A DNA stretch of 64,000 nt from Chloroflexota bacterium (GTDB taxonomy: Bacteria; Chloroflexota; Anaerolineae; 4572-78; J111): assembly GCA_016860845.1 (NCBI GenBank), contig BOKF01000009.1, positions 124,001-188,000 on the forward strand, in the 5' to 3' direction. Below, piece by piece: positions 17,205 to 25,782 of the stretch. Within the stretch, counting starts at the first letter, position 1; each line of letters opens with the position of its first letter. Position numbers and translations under genes: made by a program. The notes under the pieces were generated by a model. That model was given only the letters and a program-made list of their open reading frames with translations. It was not told the DNA's origin and made no database searches.

Positions 17205-18287
17205 TTATCCACGCCGCCGCCTGAACAGTCCCCGGCGGTAGCGCAGTGACCGGTCTGAGGACCAGGGCGCGTAGGGAGCCATGGTCAAACCGGCCAGGGC
17301 CAGCAGGGGCGCGTCGTAATTGACCCGCCAGCCGTTGAAATTGCGCCAGGCTTCGTCCCGGTCGGGTTTGAGAGGCACTCCCTGCTGGGCCAGCCGGTTA
17401 TAAGCGGCGTCAAACTCGTCGCGGCTGATGCTGATCGGATCATCGGGGTTGGGATTGGGATTGTAAGGCACGTCGAAGAAGTCCGCAATGCGGCGCAGCG
17501 CGATGTAGCCGGCCCGCAGGCACAACTGCGCCTCCGGCTCGCGGGGCAGATCTACAGTGGAGTCAACCAGCGCGGCAGCGTCGAGGACAGTGCCGGCGGC
17601 GGTGATCCAGGACCGCTCGGGCTGCGGGGATCGAAAAAAAACCAGCGCCGCCAGCGAAGTGTGGCTCTCGTCAAGTTCCACAAACCAATTTTCCCAGGCA
17701 ACCCACTGTTCGGTCAGGCGGTGCAGCCCGTGGATGCGCTGGAAGCGCAGGATCATCTCAACAGCCGAGGGCGGCGAGCCAGCCCGAACTTCCAGCAGAG
17801 CTACCGCCGCCTCACGCCGGGAGAAGGCGGCGTACATACTCGGCAGGTAGGCAATCAAGAGCGCGATTAAAATCAGACCAATGGTTGCCTCGGTAAAGGC
17901 CAGGATCGTTTGAGGCAGGTCGTTGACCGGGGCGAAGCCGAGGGTTAGCAGCGAGGAGCCGCTCAACAGGAAGGCGGCTCGCCAGGATTCGACCCCGACA
18001 GCCCAGAACATGCCCATGTAGCCGATCAGGACCAGGATCAGCCAGAAAGGAAGTAATAACAGCAAACTCAAGGGCGCATAGATTGCCATGATCCGGTCGC
18101 GCTCCTCGTAAGAATTGGCTTTCTTGGCCTGCAGATCGAATAAGAAGCGCGTAGTCAGGAATAAGGCGCGGGCCAGAAAATCGGAGACGCTGCGGGGCAG
18201 GACAAAGGTGTGAATGGCGGAGCGTGAAGTGTAGATGACCAGAGCCAAACCGGCGGTAAAAATGATGACTCGCAGAGCAATGTTCAT
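17205..18287 (-). CDS. Membrane protein resembling a two-helix K+ channel with degenerate filter
   Basis: 360 residues. Hydrophobic segments at about 3-22, 68-95 and 126-150 frame a re-entrant-loop-like stretch LLSGSSLLTLGFAPVNDLP (about 107-125), which resembles an ion_trans_2 pore loop with TLGFA where K+ channels have T-V-G-Y-G. The C-terminal 200 residues are soluble, helical and unrecognised. The changed filter argues against a standard K+ pore. Function unknown. It ends near the J-domain gene (about 60 bp), and both are on the minus strand. Confidence 0.55.
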   Translation of the reverse strand: MNIALRVIIFTAGLALVIYTSRSAIHTFVLPRSVSDFLARALFLTTRFLFDLQAKKANSYEERDRIMAIYAPLSLLLLLPFWLILVLIGYMGMFWAVGVESWRAAFLLSGSSLLTLGFAPVNDLPQTILAFTEATIGLILIALLIAYLPSMYAAFSRREAAVALLEVRAGSPPSAVEMILRFQRIHGLHRLTEQWVAWENWFVELDESHTSLAALVFFRSPQPERSWITAAGTVLDAAALVDSTVDLPREPEAQLCLRAGYIALRRIADFFDVPYNPNPNPDDPISISRDEFDAAYNRLAQQGVPLKPDRDEAWRNFNGWRVNYDAPLLALAGLTMAPYAPWSSDRSLRYRRGLFRRRRG

Positions 18288-18490
18288 GAGAAATATACCT
18301 GAGCTAATGAGGTTTGAATTTCAAAATCGGCAATGAGGCTGGAAGGTTGGAAGACTGGAGGACTGGATAAAAAACAAGGCGTAATAGTAGCACAAGTTGA
18401 GGCGGGGAAAAAATGGAGTAATTTTGGCTAAATTTTCCGATTACCGGCGAGGCGAGTATACTCTGGACACCAGAAGGTTGGAGGGAAAAT

Positions 18491-18985
18491 ATGGCGCCTC
18501 ATTCGAGCGAGACAAAACTGCTGGTTGGGATCATCATGGGCAGCATTTCTGATTTGGAAACGATGCGGGAAGCGGCGAATATGTTGGAGATGTTTGAGAT
18601 TCCACACGAGATGCGGGTGGTTTCGGCGCACCGCACCCCGGACCTGCTGGTTGAGTACGCCACCACTGCCGTCGAGCGCGGCCTTGAGGTGATTATCGCC
18701 GGGGCGGGGGGGGCCGCTCACCTGCCGGGGATGACCGCGGCCATGACCATTTTGCCGGTGATCGGCGTGCCGATACAGACGAAAACGCTCCAGGGTCTCG
18801 ATTCTTTGCTTTCAATTGTCCAGATGCCCGCCGGTGTGCCGGTGGCGACCATGGCCATTGGTAATGCCAAAAACGCCGGGTTGATGGCCGCCCGAATCCT
18901 GGGTATCAAATATCCGGCCATAGCGGTCAGGCTGAAGCAGTATGCCGAAACCGTCGCCAATGAAGTCAAAGCACTCCAAATTTAA
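18491..18985 (+). CDS. purE: N5-carboxyaminoimidazole ribonucleotide mutase PurE
   Basis: 164 residues, typical of class I PurE. The active-site signatures are [22 protein letters not shown] (with the catalytic His), [14 protein letters not shown] and [20 protein letters not shown] followed by [10 protein letters not shown]. It catalyses N5-CAIR to CAIR in purine synthesis, using the product of PurK encoded 9 bp downstream. A weak TATACT at 18457-18462 may be its -10 box. Confidence 0.96.
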   Translation: MAPHSSETKLLVGIIMGSISDLETMREAANMLEMFEIPHEMRVVSAHRTPDLLVEYATTAVERGLEVIIAGAGGAAHLPGMTAAMTILPVIGVPIQTKTLQGLDSLLSIVQMPAGVPVATMAIGNAKNAGLMAARILGIKYPAIAVRLKQYAETVANEVKALQI

Positions 18986-18994
18986 GAGGTGGCT

Positions 18995-20131
18995 ATGATC
19001 CTGCCGGGCAGCACGATTGGCATGTTAGGCGGCGGGCAGTTGGGCCGGATGTCTACCTTCAAGGCCAAGCAGATGGGCTACAACGTGGTTGTGCTCGATC
19101 CCGCGCCCCATTGCCCCTGCGGCCAGGTAGCCGACGCGCAAATCGTGGCTCACTTTGACGACGAGTCGGCTCTGCAGGAACTGGCCGCCGCATGCGATGT
19201 GATCACCTATGAGTTTGAAAACGTGGCCGTACAAGCGGTAGAACTGCTGGAAAGTTGGGGCAAGACAGTCTGGCCGGACAGCCATGCGCTCAGAATCAGC
19301 CAGCATCGCTGGGCTGAAAAGGAGTTTCTGCGCCAGAGCGGCGTCGGCGTTGCCGATTTTTTCAAGGTGGCAGCCAGGGCCGATTTGGCGATTGCCGCCG
19401 CACAAATCGGCTTTCCCAGCCTGTTGAAAACCGCTACGGGCGGCTACGATGGCAAAGGACAGGTTCTTTTGCACAATGATACCCAGGCAGGGCAAGCCTT
19501 CGATACTCTGAACCATCCGGCCTTGATCTGGGAAAAACAGGTTCCCTTTATCAAAGAGTTGAGCGTTATCTGTGCCAGAAACCGGCAGGGAGAGGTCGTC
19601 ACTTACCCGGCGACTGAAAATATCCACGTTGACAATATTTTGGATATTTCGCTCGCCCCGGCCGAGGCGCCGGCCAAGGTGCAAGCCGAGGCGCAACGGG
19701 TGGCCCGGATCATCGCCGAGAAACTAAATTTGGTGGGGGTTTGCGGGGTGGAGATGTTTCTGCTGTCCGACGAGACAATTTTGGTCAACGAACTGGCCCC
19801 ACGGCCCCATAATTCCGGCCATTACACCCTAGATGCCTGCCGCTGCTCCCAATTCGAGCAGCACATCCGGGCGATATGTGGCTTGCCGCTTGGCTCGACC
19901 GAATTGAAGGGTTACGCGGCGATGGTCAACCTGCTGGGGACCGGGGCAGGCAACAACCTGACTGGTCTGGAAGATGTCCTGCAAAATAGCCGGGTTTGCT
20001 TTCATCTCTACGGCAAACATCAAGCGGCAGCCAAGCGCAAGATGGGTCATGTAACGGCCCTATCCGACTCTAGTGTGCATGAGGCGCTGGGCTGGGCGCT
20101 TGAAGCGCGAGAAAAACTCAAGTGGCAATGA
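18995..20131 (+). CDS. purK: N5-carboxyaminoimidazole ribonucleotide synthase PurK
   Basis: 378 residues from the ATG at 18995, preferred over GTG at 18989 because that GTG overlaps the ribosome site (aagagg). An N-terminal Rossmann-like GMLGGGQLGRM is followed by an ATP-grasp domain with LLKTATGGYDGKGQVL, VEMFLLSDETILVNELAPRPHNS and YGKHQAAAKRKMGHVT. It carboxylates AIR using ATP and bicarbonate, feeding PurE. The gene pair purE-purK forms an operon. Confidence 0.96.
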   Translation: MILPGSTIGMLGGGQLGRMSTFKAKQMGYNVVVLDPAPHCPCGQVADAQIVAHFDDESALQELAAACDVITYEFENVAVQAVELLESWGKTVWPDSHALRISQHRWAEKEFLRQSGVGVADFFKVAARADLAIAAAQIGFPSLLKTATGGYDGKGQVLLHNDTQAGQAFDTLNHPALIWEKQVPFIKELSVICARNRQGEVVTYPATENIHVDNILDISLAPAEAPAKVQAEAQRVARIIAEKLNLVGVCGVEMFLLSDETILVNELAPRPHNSGHYTLDACRCSQFEQHIRAICGLPLGSTELKGYAAMVNLLGTGAGNNLTGLEDVLQNSRVCFHLYGKHQAAAKRKMGHVTALSDSSVHEALGWALEAREKLKWQ

Positions 20132-20157
20132 ATTTATGGTTAAGCGCCTTAAAAAGA

Positions 20158-20186
20158 TTGTCAACTGTATTAAGAAATGCTATAAT
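20158..20186 (+). promoter_or_regulatory. Strong sigma-70 promoter for the BMP-family gene
   Basis: TTGTCA (20158-20163), 17-bp spacer, TATAAT (20181-20186), with extended -10 TGC. The gene start is 154 bp further on, leaving a long leader in which I recognise no riboswitch. Confidence 0.7.
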
Positions 20187-20340
20187 TGAGACGGAGAAGC
20201 TTCCGTACTTTCATCCTGAAATCAGCCATTTTCCCACCGGTTTACCTGACCAACGGACGAGCTGCCACAAGCGATTTTAACCCCTGATTGTAAGCAGTTT
20301 TAGCACCATACCTTACTTTAGCGAGACGAGGAAGTACGCT

Positions 20341-21252
20341 ATGCCCCAAAAAACAAAAGTTGGACTACAACTCAGTGTTGGCGGATTGGGCGATCTATCG
20401 TTTAATGACTCCGCTTACGCCGGTCTGCAGGAAGCGCAACAACTGCATGGGATTGAGTTTCAAACGGCGGTTTGGGAAAACCCGATGCTGAATGCGGTTA
20501 ACCTTGAAAACTGGGCCAAAGAGGGATTTGATCTGATTGTTGGTATTGGTTATGGCAATGCCGCGCCCCTGAGTGAGGTAGCCGCCCGCTATCCTCAGCA
20601 ACGTTTTGCCAGTGTTGATGTCGCCGCCGAAGGGCAAAATGTCTGGTCGGCCACTTACCGGGAGTATGAAGGTGACTTTGTGGTGGGGGTGCTGGCGGCG
20701 CTGGTGACCCAAACTCACATGGTTGGCTTTATGGGCGGCGGGGTTACCCCGGTGGTGCGGCGGATTGAACTCGGCTTCGCCCAGGGGGTCAAAAATGTCG
20801 ACTCTTCCATCAGCTTTATTTCCGATTACGTGGGCGAGTTTGACGACCCGCTCAAGGGTCGTTTGCTGGCCGAAACCCAGTACACTCTCGGCGTGGATGT
20901 GATTTATCAGGTGGCGGGTCGCTGCGGTATCGGAGCAATTGAAGCCGCTAACGAATTTGGCCGCTGGATTATCAGCACCGGCGGCGACCACAGCGATCTG
21001 GCTCCCAATGCTGTGTTAACCAGCCGCATCAAGAATGTGGGTAAGCCTATCCTGGATGTAATCGAAAGCGTCGTCGCCGGTCGCTTTGAAGGCGGGGTGA
21101 TTAAAAGTTATGGTTTTGCCGAAGGCGGCCTGATGATGGCTCCTATCCGGCCCAGTGTTTTCAAAATTGTGACGCCCGCCATCCAGAACATCATGCAGGA
21201 AGTGCAAGCCCAGGTTATCAGCGGCAAAATCAAAGTTGAACTTGAAGAATGA
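20341..21252 (+). CDS. BMP/PnrA-type nucleoside-binding protein lacking a signal peptide
   Basis: 303 residues spanning a full BMP (basic membrane protein/PnrA) domain: VGLQLSVGGLGDLSFNDSAY at the start, then FDLIVGIGYGNAAPL, VGFMGGGVTPVVRRIELGF and YGFAEGGLMM. The family normally binds purine nucleosides outside the cell and begins with a lipoprotein signal. Here the protein starts directly at the domain, with a good ribosome site (gaggaag) at the first ATG. It may act in the cytoplasm or be a sensor. Its position after purEK supports a purine link (inference). Own promoter at 20158 and terminator at 21291. Confidence 0.85.
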   Translation: MPQKTKVGLQLSVGGLGDLSFNDSAYAGLQEAQQLHGIEFQTAVWENPMLNAVNLENWAKEGFDLIVGIGYGNAAPLSEVAARYPQQRFASVDVAAEGQNVWSATYREYEGDFVVGVLAALVTQTHMVGFMGGGVTPVVRRIELGFAQGVKNVDSSISFISDYVGEFDDPLKGRLLAETQYTLGVDVIYQVAGRCGIGAIEAANEFGRWIISTGGDHSDLAPNAVLTSRIKNVGKPILDVIESVVAGRFEGGVIKSYGFAEGGLMMAPIRPSVFKIVTPAIQNIMQEVQAQVISGKIKVELEE

Positions 21253-21290
21253 TCCGGCCCTGGCAATTCACAGGATTGTTTACAATTAGC

Positions 21291-21316
21291 ATCCCTCCTC
21301 AGCGAGGGATGTTTTT
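21291..21316 (+). terminator. Rho-independent terminator after the BMP gene
   Basis: Perfect 8-bp stem catccctc/gagggatg (21291-21298, 21304-21311) followed by TTTTTATTA. It overlaps the last codons of the convergent minus-strand gene. Confidence 0.85.
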
Positions 21317-21958
21317 ATTAGCGGCGTAAGCCTGCAACGCCTGCTGAATCTCGTGGGCCAAATCTATTTTTTGGTTTTGCGTCCCCAGGTTCTCGTTGAG
21401 CAGGATGATCGGGCCGCGCTCGGTTTCTAAGGTCAACAGCAGGGCCTGGTGATCACGCCCGCCGATGGGGTGAGTCACTTTAGCCTGGCGGATCTCTTGA
21501 TAGGCCAGCGTTTCTCCCTGAAGTTGGGCCGACGCCTGGTAGTAAAGTTCCCCCTGCTTTTGATCCAGGCGAATGAGGCAACTCTGCGCCTCGGCCTGGC
21601 GTTCAGCTTGCACAAACTTGGCCGACAGGCGGGTCAGCGCCAGCGCCACCACGCCCCAGGCGAGCGCCGGCAGGGCCAAAAAGGCCACAATAAAGACAGC
21701 CTTGACCCCCCAGCTCTGCTGGCTGATCCCCAGGCCGGCGGCCAACCCAGCCAGGATTAAAATCACCAGCAGCGCTCCGGCTGGTCCCCAGGTAAGCCAG
21801 CCCAAACCCTGCACCAGCGGCTCGCCCCGAATGGTGAAGACTCGCTCGCCGGGCCGGGTTTCTTCCTGTACCGTTGTGATCAACTGGGCCGATTTGTTGA
21901 CGATGAGCCACCAGGGGCGGCGATAAGGGGCCACCGGCGGCCGGGGCTGGTTACTCAT
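21299..21958 (-). CDS. Two-helix membrane protein of unknown function
   Basis: 219 residues from the ATG at 21958, chosen because it overlaps the DUF3054 gene stop as ATGA (translational coupling). After an N-terminal soluble segment (about 1-55) there are two membrane helices (about 62-82 and 88-112). A cytoplasmic C-terminal domain of about 100 residues follows, with YYQASAQLQGETLAYQEIRQ. I do not recognise the family. The coupling suggests it works with the DUF3054 protein. Confidence 0.65.
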   Translation of the reverse strand: MSNQPRPPVAPYRRPWWLIVNKSAQLITTVQEETRPGERVFTIRGEPLVQGLGWLTWGPAGALLVILILAGLAAGLGISQQSWGVKAVFIVAFLALPALAWGVVALALTRLSAKFVQAERQAEAQSCLIRLDQKQGELYYQASAQLQGETLAYQEIRQAKVTHPIGGRDHQALLLTLETERGPIILLNENLGTQNQKIDLAHEIQQALQAYAANKNIPR

Positions 21959-22407
21959 GCGGCCTGAGGTCCGGCGCGCCTGGCCCACCAACTATAGCCC
22001 AGCCGCCAAACGAGCATGAAAAGGCTGGCCACCGTCATGGTTACAAGCACGAAAATAGGAATGATTCCGCCAGGGATAGCCCGGCCCAGGAACAGCGCCC
22101 GCAGCAGTCCGGCCAGCGGCCCGCCAATAAGCCAGACGACCAGGATGCGCGGCATAAACTTTGGCCAGCTCTGGCTGATGTCGGCCCGAAACAGGCCAAA
22201 CCAGGGCGCCAGCACAAACCAGCTAATCACAAAAGGCGCTGCCGTAATTATCCCGGCCACAATATCCGTGCCGGGCAGCGAGTGGCTGCCTCGGCCCACC
22301 CAGGTGAACAGAAGCAAAACCAGCAAATCCCCGCCAACCAACACAGCCAGGCGATAAAGCGAATGAGTTAGATGGTCTGTTTTTTGTAGACTCACGAGAC
22401 TCTCCAA
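21955..22407 (-). CDS. DUF3054 family membrane protein
   Basis: 150 residues with four predicted helices. DUF3054 features are the N-terminal GGDLLVLLLFTWVGRGSH, then AAPFVISWFVLAPWFGLF and VVWLIGGPLAGLLRALFLGR. Function of the family is unknown. Overlaps the next gene by 4 bp (ATGA). Confidence 0.8.
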   Translation of the reverse strand: MESLVSLQKTDHLTHSLYRLAVLVGGDLLVLLLFTWVGRGSHSLPGTDIVAGIITAAPFVISWFVLAPWFGLFRADISQSWPKFMPRILVVWLIGGPLAGLLRALFLGRAIPGGIIPIFVLVTMTVASLFMLVWRLGYSWWARRAGPQAA

Positions 22408-22455
22408 AAATAACCATGGCTTAATTTTAGTGAAATTATTCGGTAATTCATCGTT

Positions 22456-22574
22456 GTCCGCCGAGGGCTAGAAGCCCCCGGCTATGACAGGTGAAAACCA
22501 CTTAAAAGCGGTTCTTCAGCCTGCTTCAGCGGGCTTCCAGCTAGGGTAGCCGGGCGTTTCAACGCTCGGCGGAC
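22456..22574. repeat. Composite palindromic element (GCCGAGGGCTAGAAGCCC type)
   Basis: Outer arms gtccgccgaggg (22456-22467) and cgctcggcggac (22563-22574) pair with one mismatch. Inside are further hairpins, including aaccacttaaaagcggtt. Non-coding and MITE-like. Confidence 0.7.
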
Positions 22575-22770
22575 GGCCTGCTGGGGTGATGTTGTAATTA
22601 CCAAATGCTCTCTGAGTAGTATAGTCAACTTGAGGCAATCAACAATTTTACCAGGGGCCAAGGATATTTCTTGGAGCTTGTTCCCCTGACTTTTCCCAAT
22701 ATATAGGCACTGTTTGCGGTTATACCCCAAAATATAGGGTCTCTATACTTCAATATTATGACAAGCTATG

Positions 22771-22799
22771 TTGACACGTTATGGAAAGTCAAGTAAAAT
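22771..22799 (+). promoter_or_regulatory. Strong sigma-70 promoter
   Basis: TTGACA (22771-22776), 17-bp spacer, TAAAAT (22794-22799). Located 83 bp upstream of the exported protein start. Confidence 0.7.
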
Positions 22800-22881
22800 A
22801 GAATATGTAAAGTTGGGTTGAAAGCTAGAGTGGTGAATTAGCTGTTTTTTCAGCGCCACTACCGGAAGGGAGGGACAGAAG

Positions 22882-23901
22882 ATGAAACGAGACTATTTCT
22901 GGCTCAGAACTATCTTGACCGGCATGATCGTCGTCGGGTTGTGGCTGGCGCTCCCGTCAACGCCGGCTTTATCGCAGCAGAGCGAGAACCAGCAAAACCT
23001 GATTATTAACGGAGGCTTTGAGGAGGGGTTTCAAGGCGAGTTTGGCGTAGGGTATGGCTGGGGGGCGTTTAGCAACGGTAATGCGGCTATCGGCTGGAAC
23101 GCCGACGCCTGGGCGCCGGTGGTCATTGCCGGCAGCCACGCCCAGCTCATCGAAATCAAGAATGCCGCCGACCGGGATCGCTACGCCGGAATTTATCAAA
23201 CTGTAGCCGTGGTGCCGGGCCAGCCGTATAAGTTGACCATCAAAGGACTGATCCGTTCTGAAGAGGGTGACGTTCAGACATCAAATTACGGCTACCGGCT
23301 GCAATACGGGCTTGACGATAGCGGGGGCACGGCCTGGGAGCTGGTCAACGAAAAGAATTGGCAGGAAATCCAGTGGGATGAGCAGCCCTTGAATGACCCG
23401 GCCAACGGCACTTACCGTTTTGATACCTTTGAAACGACAATTACGGCCAAAGGCGACAAGCTGACTTTGTTTATCCGGGCCTGGAAGAAGTGGATCAACA
23501 ATGGCGTCGGCCTGTATGACCTGGATGAGATCAGCCTGGTTGGGCCTGCCCCGGAAGGGGTTCAGGCTGCGGCAGGCCAGGCTGCGGCTGTCGGTGACCC
23601 CAATCAGCCCACTGAGGGAGAATTGGTTGCTGCGGAGCCGTCTATCCAGGTATCTGAACATGACGGGGATGTAGCCCCGGAGGCCGTCCAGCCGGAAGCT
23701 ACCGCTACGCCGCAGCCTCAACCGCCAGCCGCGCCCCAGGCCACGCCTGTCCCCCAGCCGACCACCGGGCAGTTGCCGGTATCGGGGGCGGACAAGGAAG
23801 GTTCAATCAACTTTGTGGAGATTCTGGCTGTTGTTTTGGTGCTGGTCTTGTTGACCGGAGCGATTACCACAACCGTCCGGCAACGCCGGCCGGTGGAATA
23901 A
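22882..23901 (+). CDS. Exported CBM-like protein with C-terminal membrane anchor
   Basis: 339 residues. A signal peptide (about 1-31) precedes a beta-rich domain starting LIINGGFEEGFQGEFGVGYG (about 40-215), which resembles carbohydrate-binding CBM4/9-type jelly rolls. A Pro/Ala/Thr/Glu-rich linker (about 220-295) follows, then LPVSGADKEG, a membrane helix (about 310-330) and the basic tail RQRRPVE. The LPxxG-helix-basic arrangement resembles a sortase sorting signal, but the motif is LPVSG rather than LPxTG, so it could equally be a simple membrane anchor. Surface protein, ligand unknown. Strong ribosome site (gggaggga). Confidence 0.75.
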   Translation: MKRDYFWLRTILTGMIVVGLWLALPSTPALSQQSENQQNLIINGGFEEGFQGEFGVGYGWGAFSNGNAAIGWNADAWAPVVIAGSHAQLIEIKNAADRDRYAGIYQTVAVVPGQPYKLTIKGLIRSEEGDVQTSNYGYRLQYGLDDSGGTAWELVNEKNWQEIQWDEQPLNDPANGTYRFDTFETTITAKGDKLTLFIRAWKKWINNGVGLYDLDEISLVGPAPEGVQAAAGQAAAVGDPNQPTEGELVAAEPSIQVSEHDGDVAPEAVQPEATATPQPQPPAAPQATPVPQPTTGQLPVSGADKEGSINFVEILAVVLVLVLLTGAITTTVRQRRPVE

Positions 23902-23926
23902 ATAGTTTATTGACAGTGTGCCTTTT

Positions 23927-23959
23927 TCGTTCCCACGCTTCGCGTCAGTTTGGGAACGA
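23927..23959. repeat. Palindromic repeat, GTTCCCA...TGGGAAC family, copy 2
   Basis: tcgttccca (23927-23935) and tgggaacga (23951-23959) form perfect 9-bp arms in the gap between two plus-strand exported protein genes. Confidence 0.65.
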
Positions 23960-24010
23960 GATAAAAGGAGAATCTTGGCCGGCCGCTAAGTTAACGGAGA
24001 TGATAAAACC

Positions 24011-25315
24011 ATGAAAAAAACGCTTTGGCTCCTTATAACTTTGTTACTCGTGGCAGCGGTCTTACCGTTGACTTCTCAGGCCGCGCCGTTGCTGAAATTG
24101 AGCTGGCGGGCCGAGTATTACGATAACGCCGGCCTGTCGGGCGCACCTCGCTTGAGTATTTACGAGGCTGCGCTGAACCATGATTGGGGCAACGGCTCGC
24201 CAGCGGTAGAAATCCCGGCGGATAATTTCTCCGCTCGCTATACCATTACCCGCCATTTTGAAAAAGGGACCTACCTCTTTTTGCTGTCTGCTGACGACGG
24301 CGCACGAGTCTGGTTGGATGGCAATCTGATTCTTGACGCCTGGGATTTTGGCTACAAAAGCCGCAAAGCCAAAGTTTACATTGACACGACCGGCGACCAC
24401 GAGCTGCAAGTCGCCTACTTTGAAAAAACCGGCCGGGCAGTGATTAAGTTTGAGTGGCTGCAGATGGCCGGCGAGGATGATATTGTGGGGGCGTGGCGGG
24501 GCGAATATTTCAACAACCGCGATTTGGCCGGAACTCCGGCCGTGGTCCGCCAGGATGGGGCGATCAATTATGACTGGAACAGCGACTCGCCCGATCCGAA
24601 AATTACCCGCGACAACTTCTCGGTCCGTTGGACCCGCTCGATTTACCTCAGGGAGGGCCTTTACCGGTTTAGAGTGCAGCACGACGATGGGATGCGCCTT
24701 TACGTGGACGGCAAAATCTTCTACGATTCGTGGTATGATCAGGCAGTGACCTATCACACGTTGGAAGTGCCGCTCAAGGGTGGCTATCGCACCTTTGTCG
24801 TCGAGTATTACGATCATGTCGGCAACGCCGTGGCCCAGGCCAGCTTCGACGGCGACCCGGACGGCTACGATAATTACGAACCCGGTCCCGACGGTGCAGC
24901 CATCGTTGTAGACGACAGCAGCCCGCGCTTTAGCTGGGGCGGGCCGAAGGGCAATCGCTATGTTGGCCCCGGCGGGTACGGCTCCAGCTCCTGGACCTAC
25001 AACACGACCAACAATACGATTAACTTTGGCAAGTGGAGTCCGCCCATTGCCGCCGCCGGTAACTATGAAATCTTTGCCTTTATCCCCGGCAGCAACGCCA
25101 CCACCGGCTCGGCTCGCTACGAAATTCTGCACTTCGGCCAGCGCGACTGGCGGACGCTCAACCAGAGCCGTTATGCCAACGAGTGGGTCAGCCTGGGCAC
25201 TTATTACTTCAAGGGCGGCGGGCAAGATGAGTGCGTCTTCCTCTACGACAGCACCGGCGAGGCCAACAACAGCACCCGAATTGCCTTTGATGCGCTGAAG
25301 TTTGTGAAAAGATAG
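24011..25315 (+). CDS. Secreted protein with two PA14 domains and golvesin-like C-terminus
   Basis: 434 residues. A signal peptide (about 1-24) is followed by two tandem PA14 domains (about 30-155 and 158-280). Each has the pattern of WRAEYYDN or WRGEYFNN, a DWGNGSP or DWNSDSPDP segment, then DDGxRxxxDG. A golvesin C-terminal-like domain (about 295-434) has the pattern VVDDSSPRFSWGG and AAGNYEIFAFIPGSNATT, ending IAFDALKFVKR. PA14 domains bind sugars or modules of surface proteins; golvesin-like domains occur in surface and matrix proteins. Probably a secreted glycan-binding protein. Terminator directly downstream. Confidence 0.85.
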   Translation: MKKTLWLLITLLLVAAVLPLTSQAAPLLKLSWRAEYYDNAGLSGAPRLSIYEAALNHDWGNGSPAVEIPADNFSARYTITRHFEKGTYLFLLSADDGARVWLDGNLILDAWDFGYKSRKAKVYIDTTGDHELQVAYFEKTGRAVIKFEWLQMAGEDDIVGAWRGEYFNNRDLAGTPAVVRQDGAINYDWNSDSPDPKITRDNFSVRWTRSIYLREGLYRFRVQHDDGMRLYVDGKIFYDSWYDQAVTYHTLEVPLKGGYRTFVVEYYDHVGNAVAQASFDGDPDGYDNYEPGPDGAAIVVDDSSPRFSWGGPKGNRYVGPGGYGSSSWTYNTTNNTINFGKWSPPIAAAGNYEIFAFIPGSNATTGSARYEILHFGQRDWRTLNQSRYANEWVSLGTYYFKGGGQDECVFLYDSTGEANNSTRIAFDALKFVKR

Positions 25316-25330
25316 CTCGTTTTGGAAATA

Positions 25331-25366
25331 AAAAGACCCCTAAGGATTTAACCTCTGGGGTCTTTT
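25331..25366. terminator. Bidirectional rho-independent terminator
   Basis: Stem aaaagacccc / ggggtctttt (25331-25340, 25357-25366), with T-rich ends on both strands. It separates the convergent PA14 gene and the small minus-strand gene ending at 25367. Confidence 0.85.
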
Positions 25367-25576
25367 TTATTGCCATTCACTACGGATTTCCTTTTGGAAA
25401 ATCAAACCATCTTTTTCCCACTTCAAAATACCGCTGTATTGTAGGCGATTAAGTTGAGCTGTATAAGTTCTGATTAATTCCTGTAACATTTTTTCGGAAT
25501 TGCCGTTAAATTTTTGCTGTAAAAGTTCCGTGATTTGTTTTTCTAAAGTACGGTCCTGAATTTGTAAGGTGAGCAT
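25367..25576 (-). CDS. Small hypothetical protein
   Basis: 69 residues, Gln/Leu-rich and probably helical (TLEKQITELLQQKFNGNSEK), ending with IRSEWQ. The length and amphipathic N-terminal segment would suit a ribbon-helix-helix or Phd-like antitoxin, but no partner toxin is adjacent. The surrounding sequence is noticeably A/T-richer than the rest of the window. Function unknown. Confidence 0.45.
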   Translation of the reverse strand: MLTLQIQDRTLEKQITELLQQKFNGNSEKMLQELIRTYTAQLNRLQYSGILKWEKDGLIFQKEIRSEWQ

Positions 25577-25782
25577 AAAGCCTCGCTTTCATCGTTTCTA
25601 GAGGTTGTAAGATATAGTTATTTTACCCTACAATTTTGGACTGAAAAGTCAGATAAGGAATATTCTTCCATCCAGTTTGGGACTGGTAGCAGGGCGGATG
25701 ACCGCCTCACTGACTGTAACTTAGCTGGACCATTTACTCAGATTTTGATGAGAGGTAATAACGATTATTCACAATTTTCGTT

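Larger units (their letters stand above)
22408..22881. other. 474-bp intergenic region with palindromic element and promoter
   Basis: No convincing gene is seen; an 82-codon minus-strand frame at 22482-22730 overlaps a repeat and has no protein-like features. The stretch holds a composite palindrome (22456-22574), an A/T-rich segment and a strong promoter (22771-22799) for the downstream exported protein. Confidence 0.7.

Noticed and set aside
22482..22730. 82-codon minus-strand frame
   Set aside because: It overlaps a palindromic element, has no ribosome site and shows no protein-like features.
24062..25225. Long antisense frame opposite the PA14 gene
   Set aside because: It mirrors the codon structure of a clearly real gene, like the other long antisense frames in this G+C-rich window.
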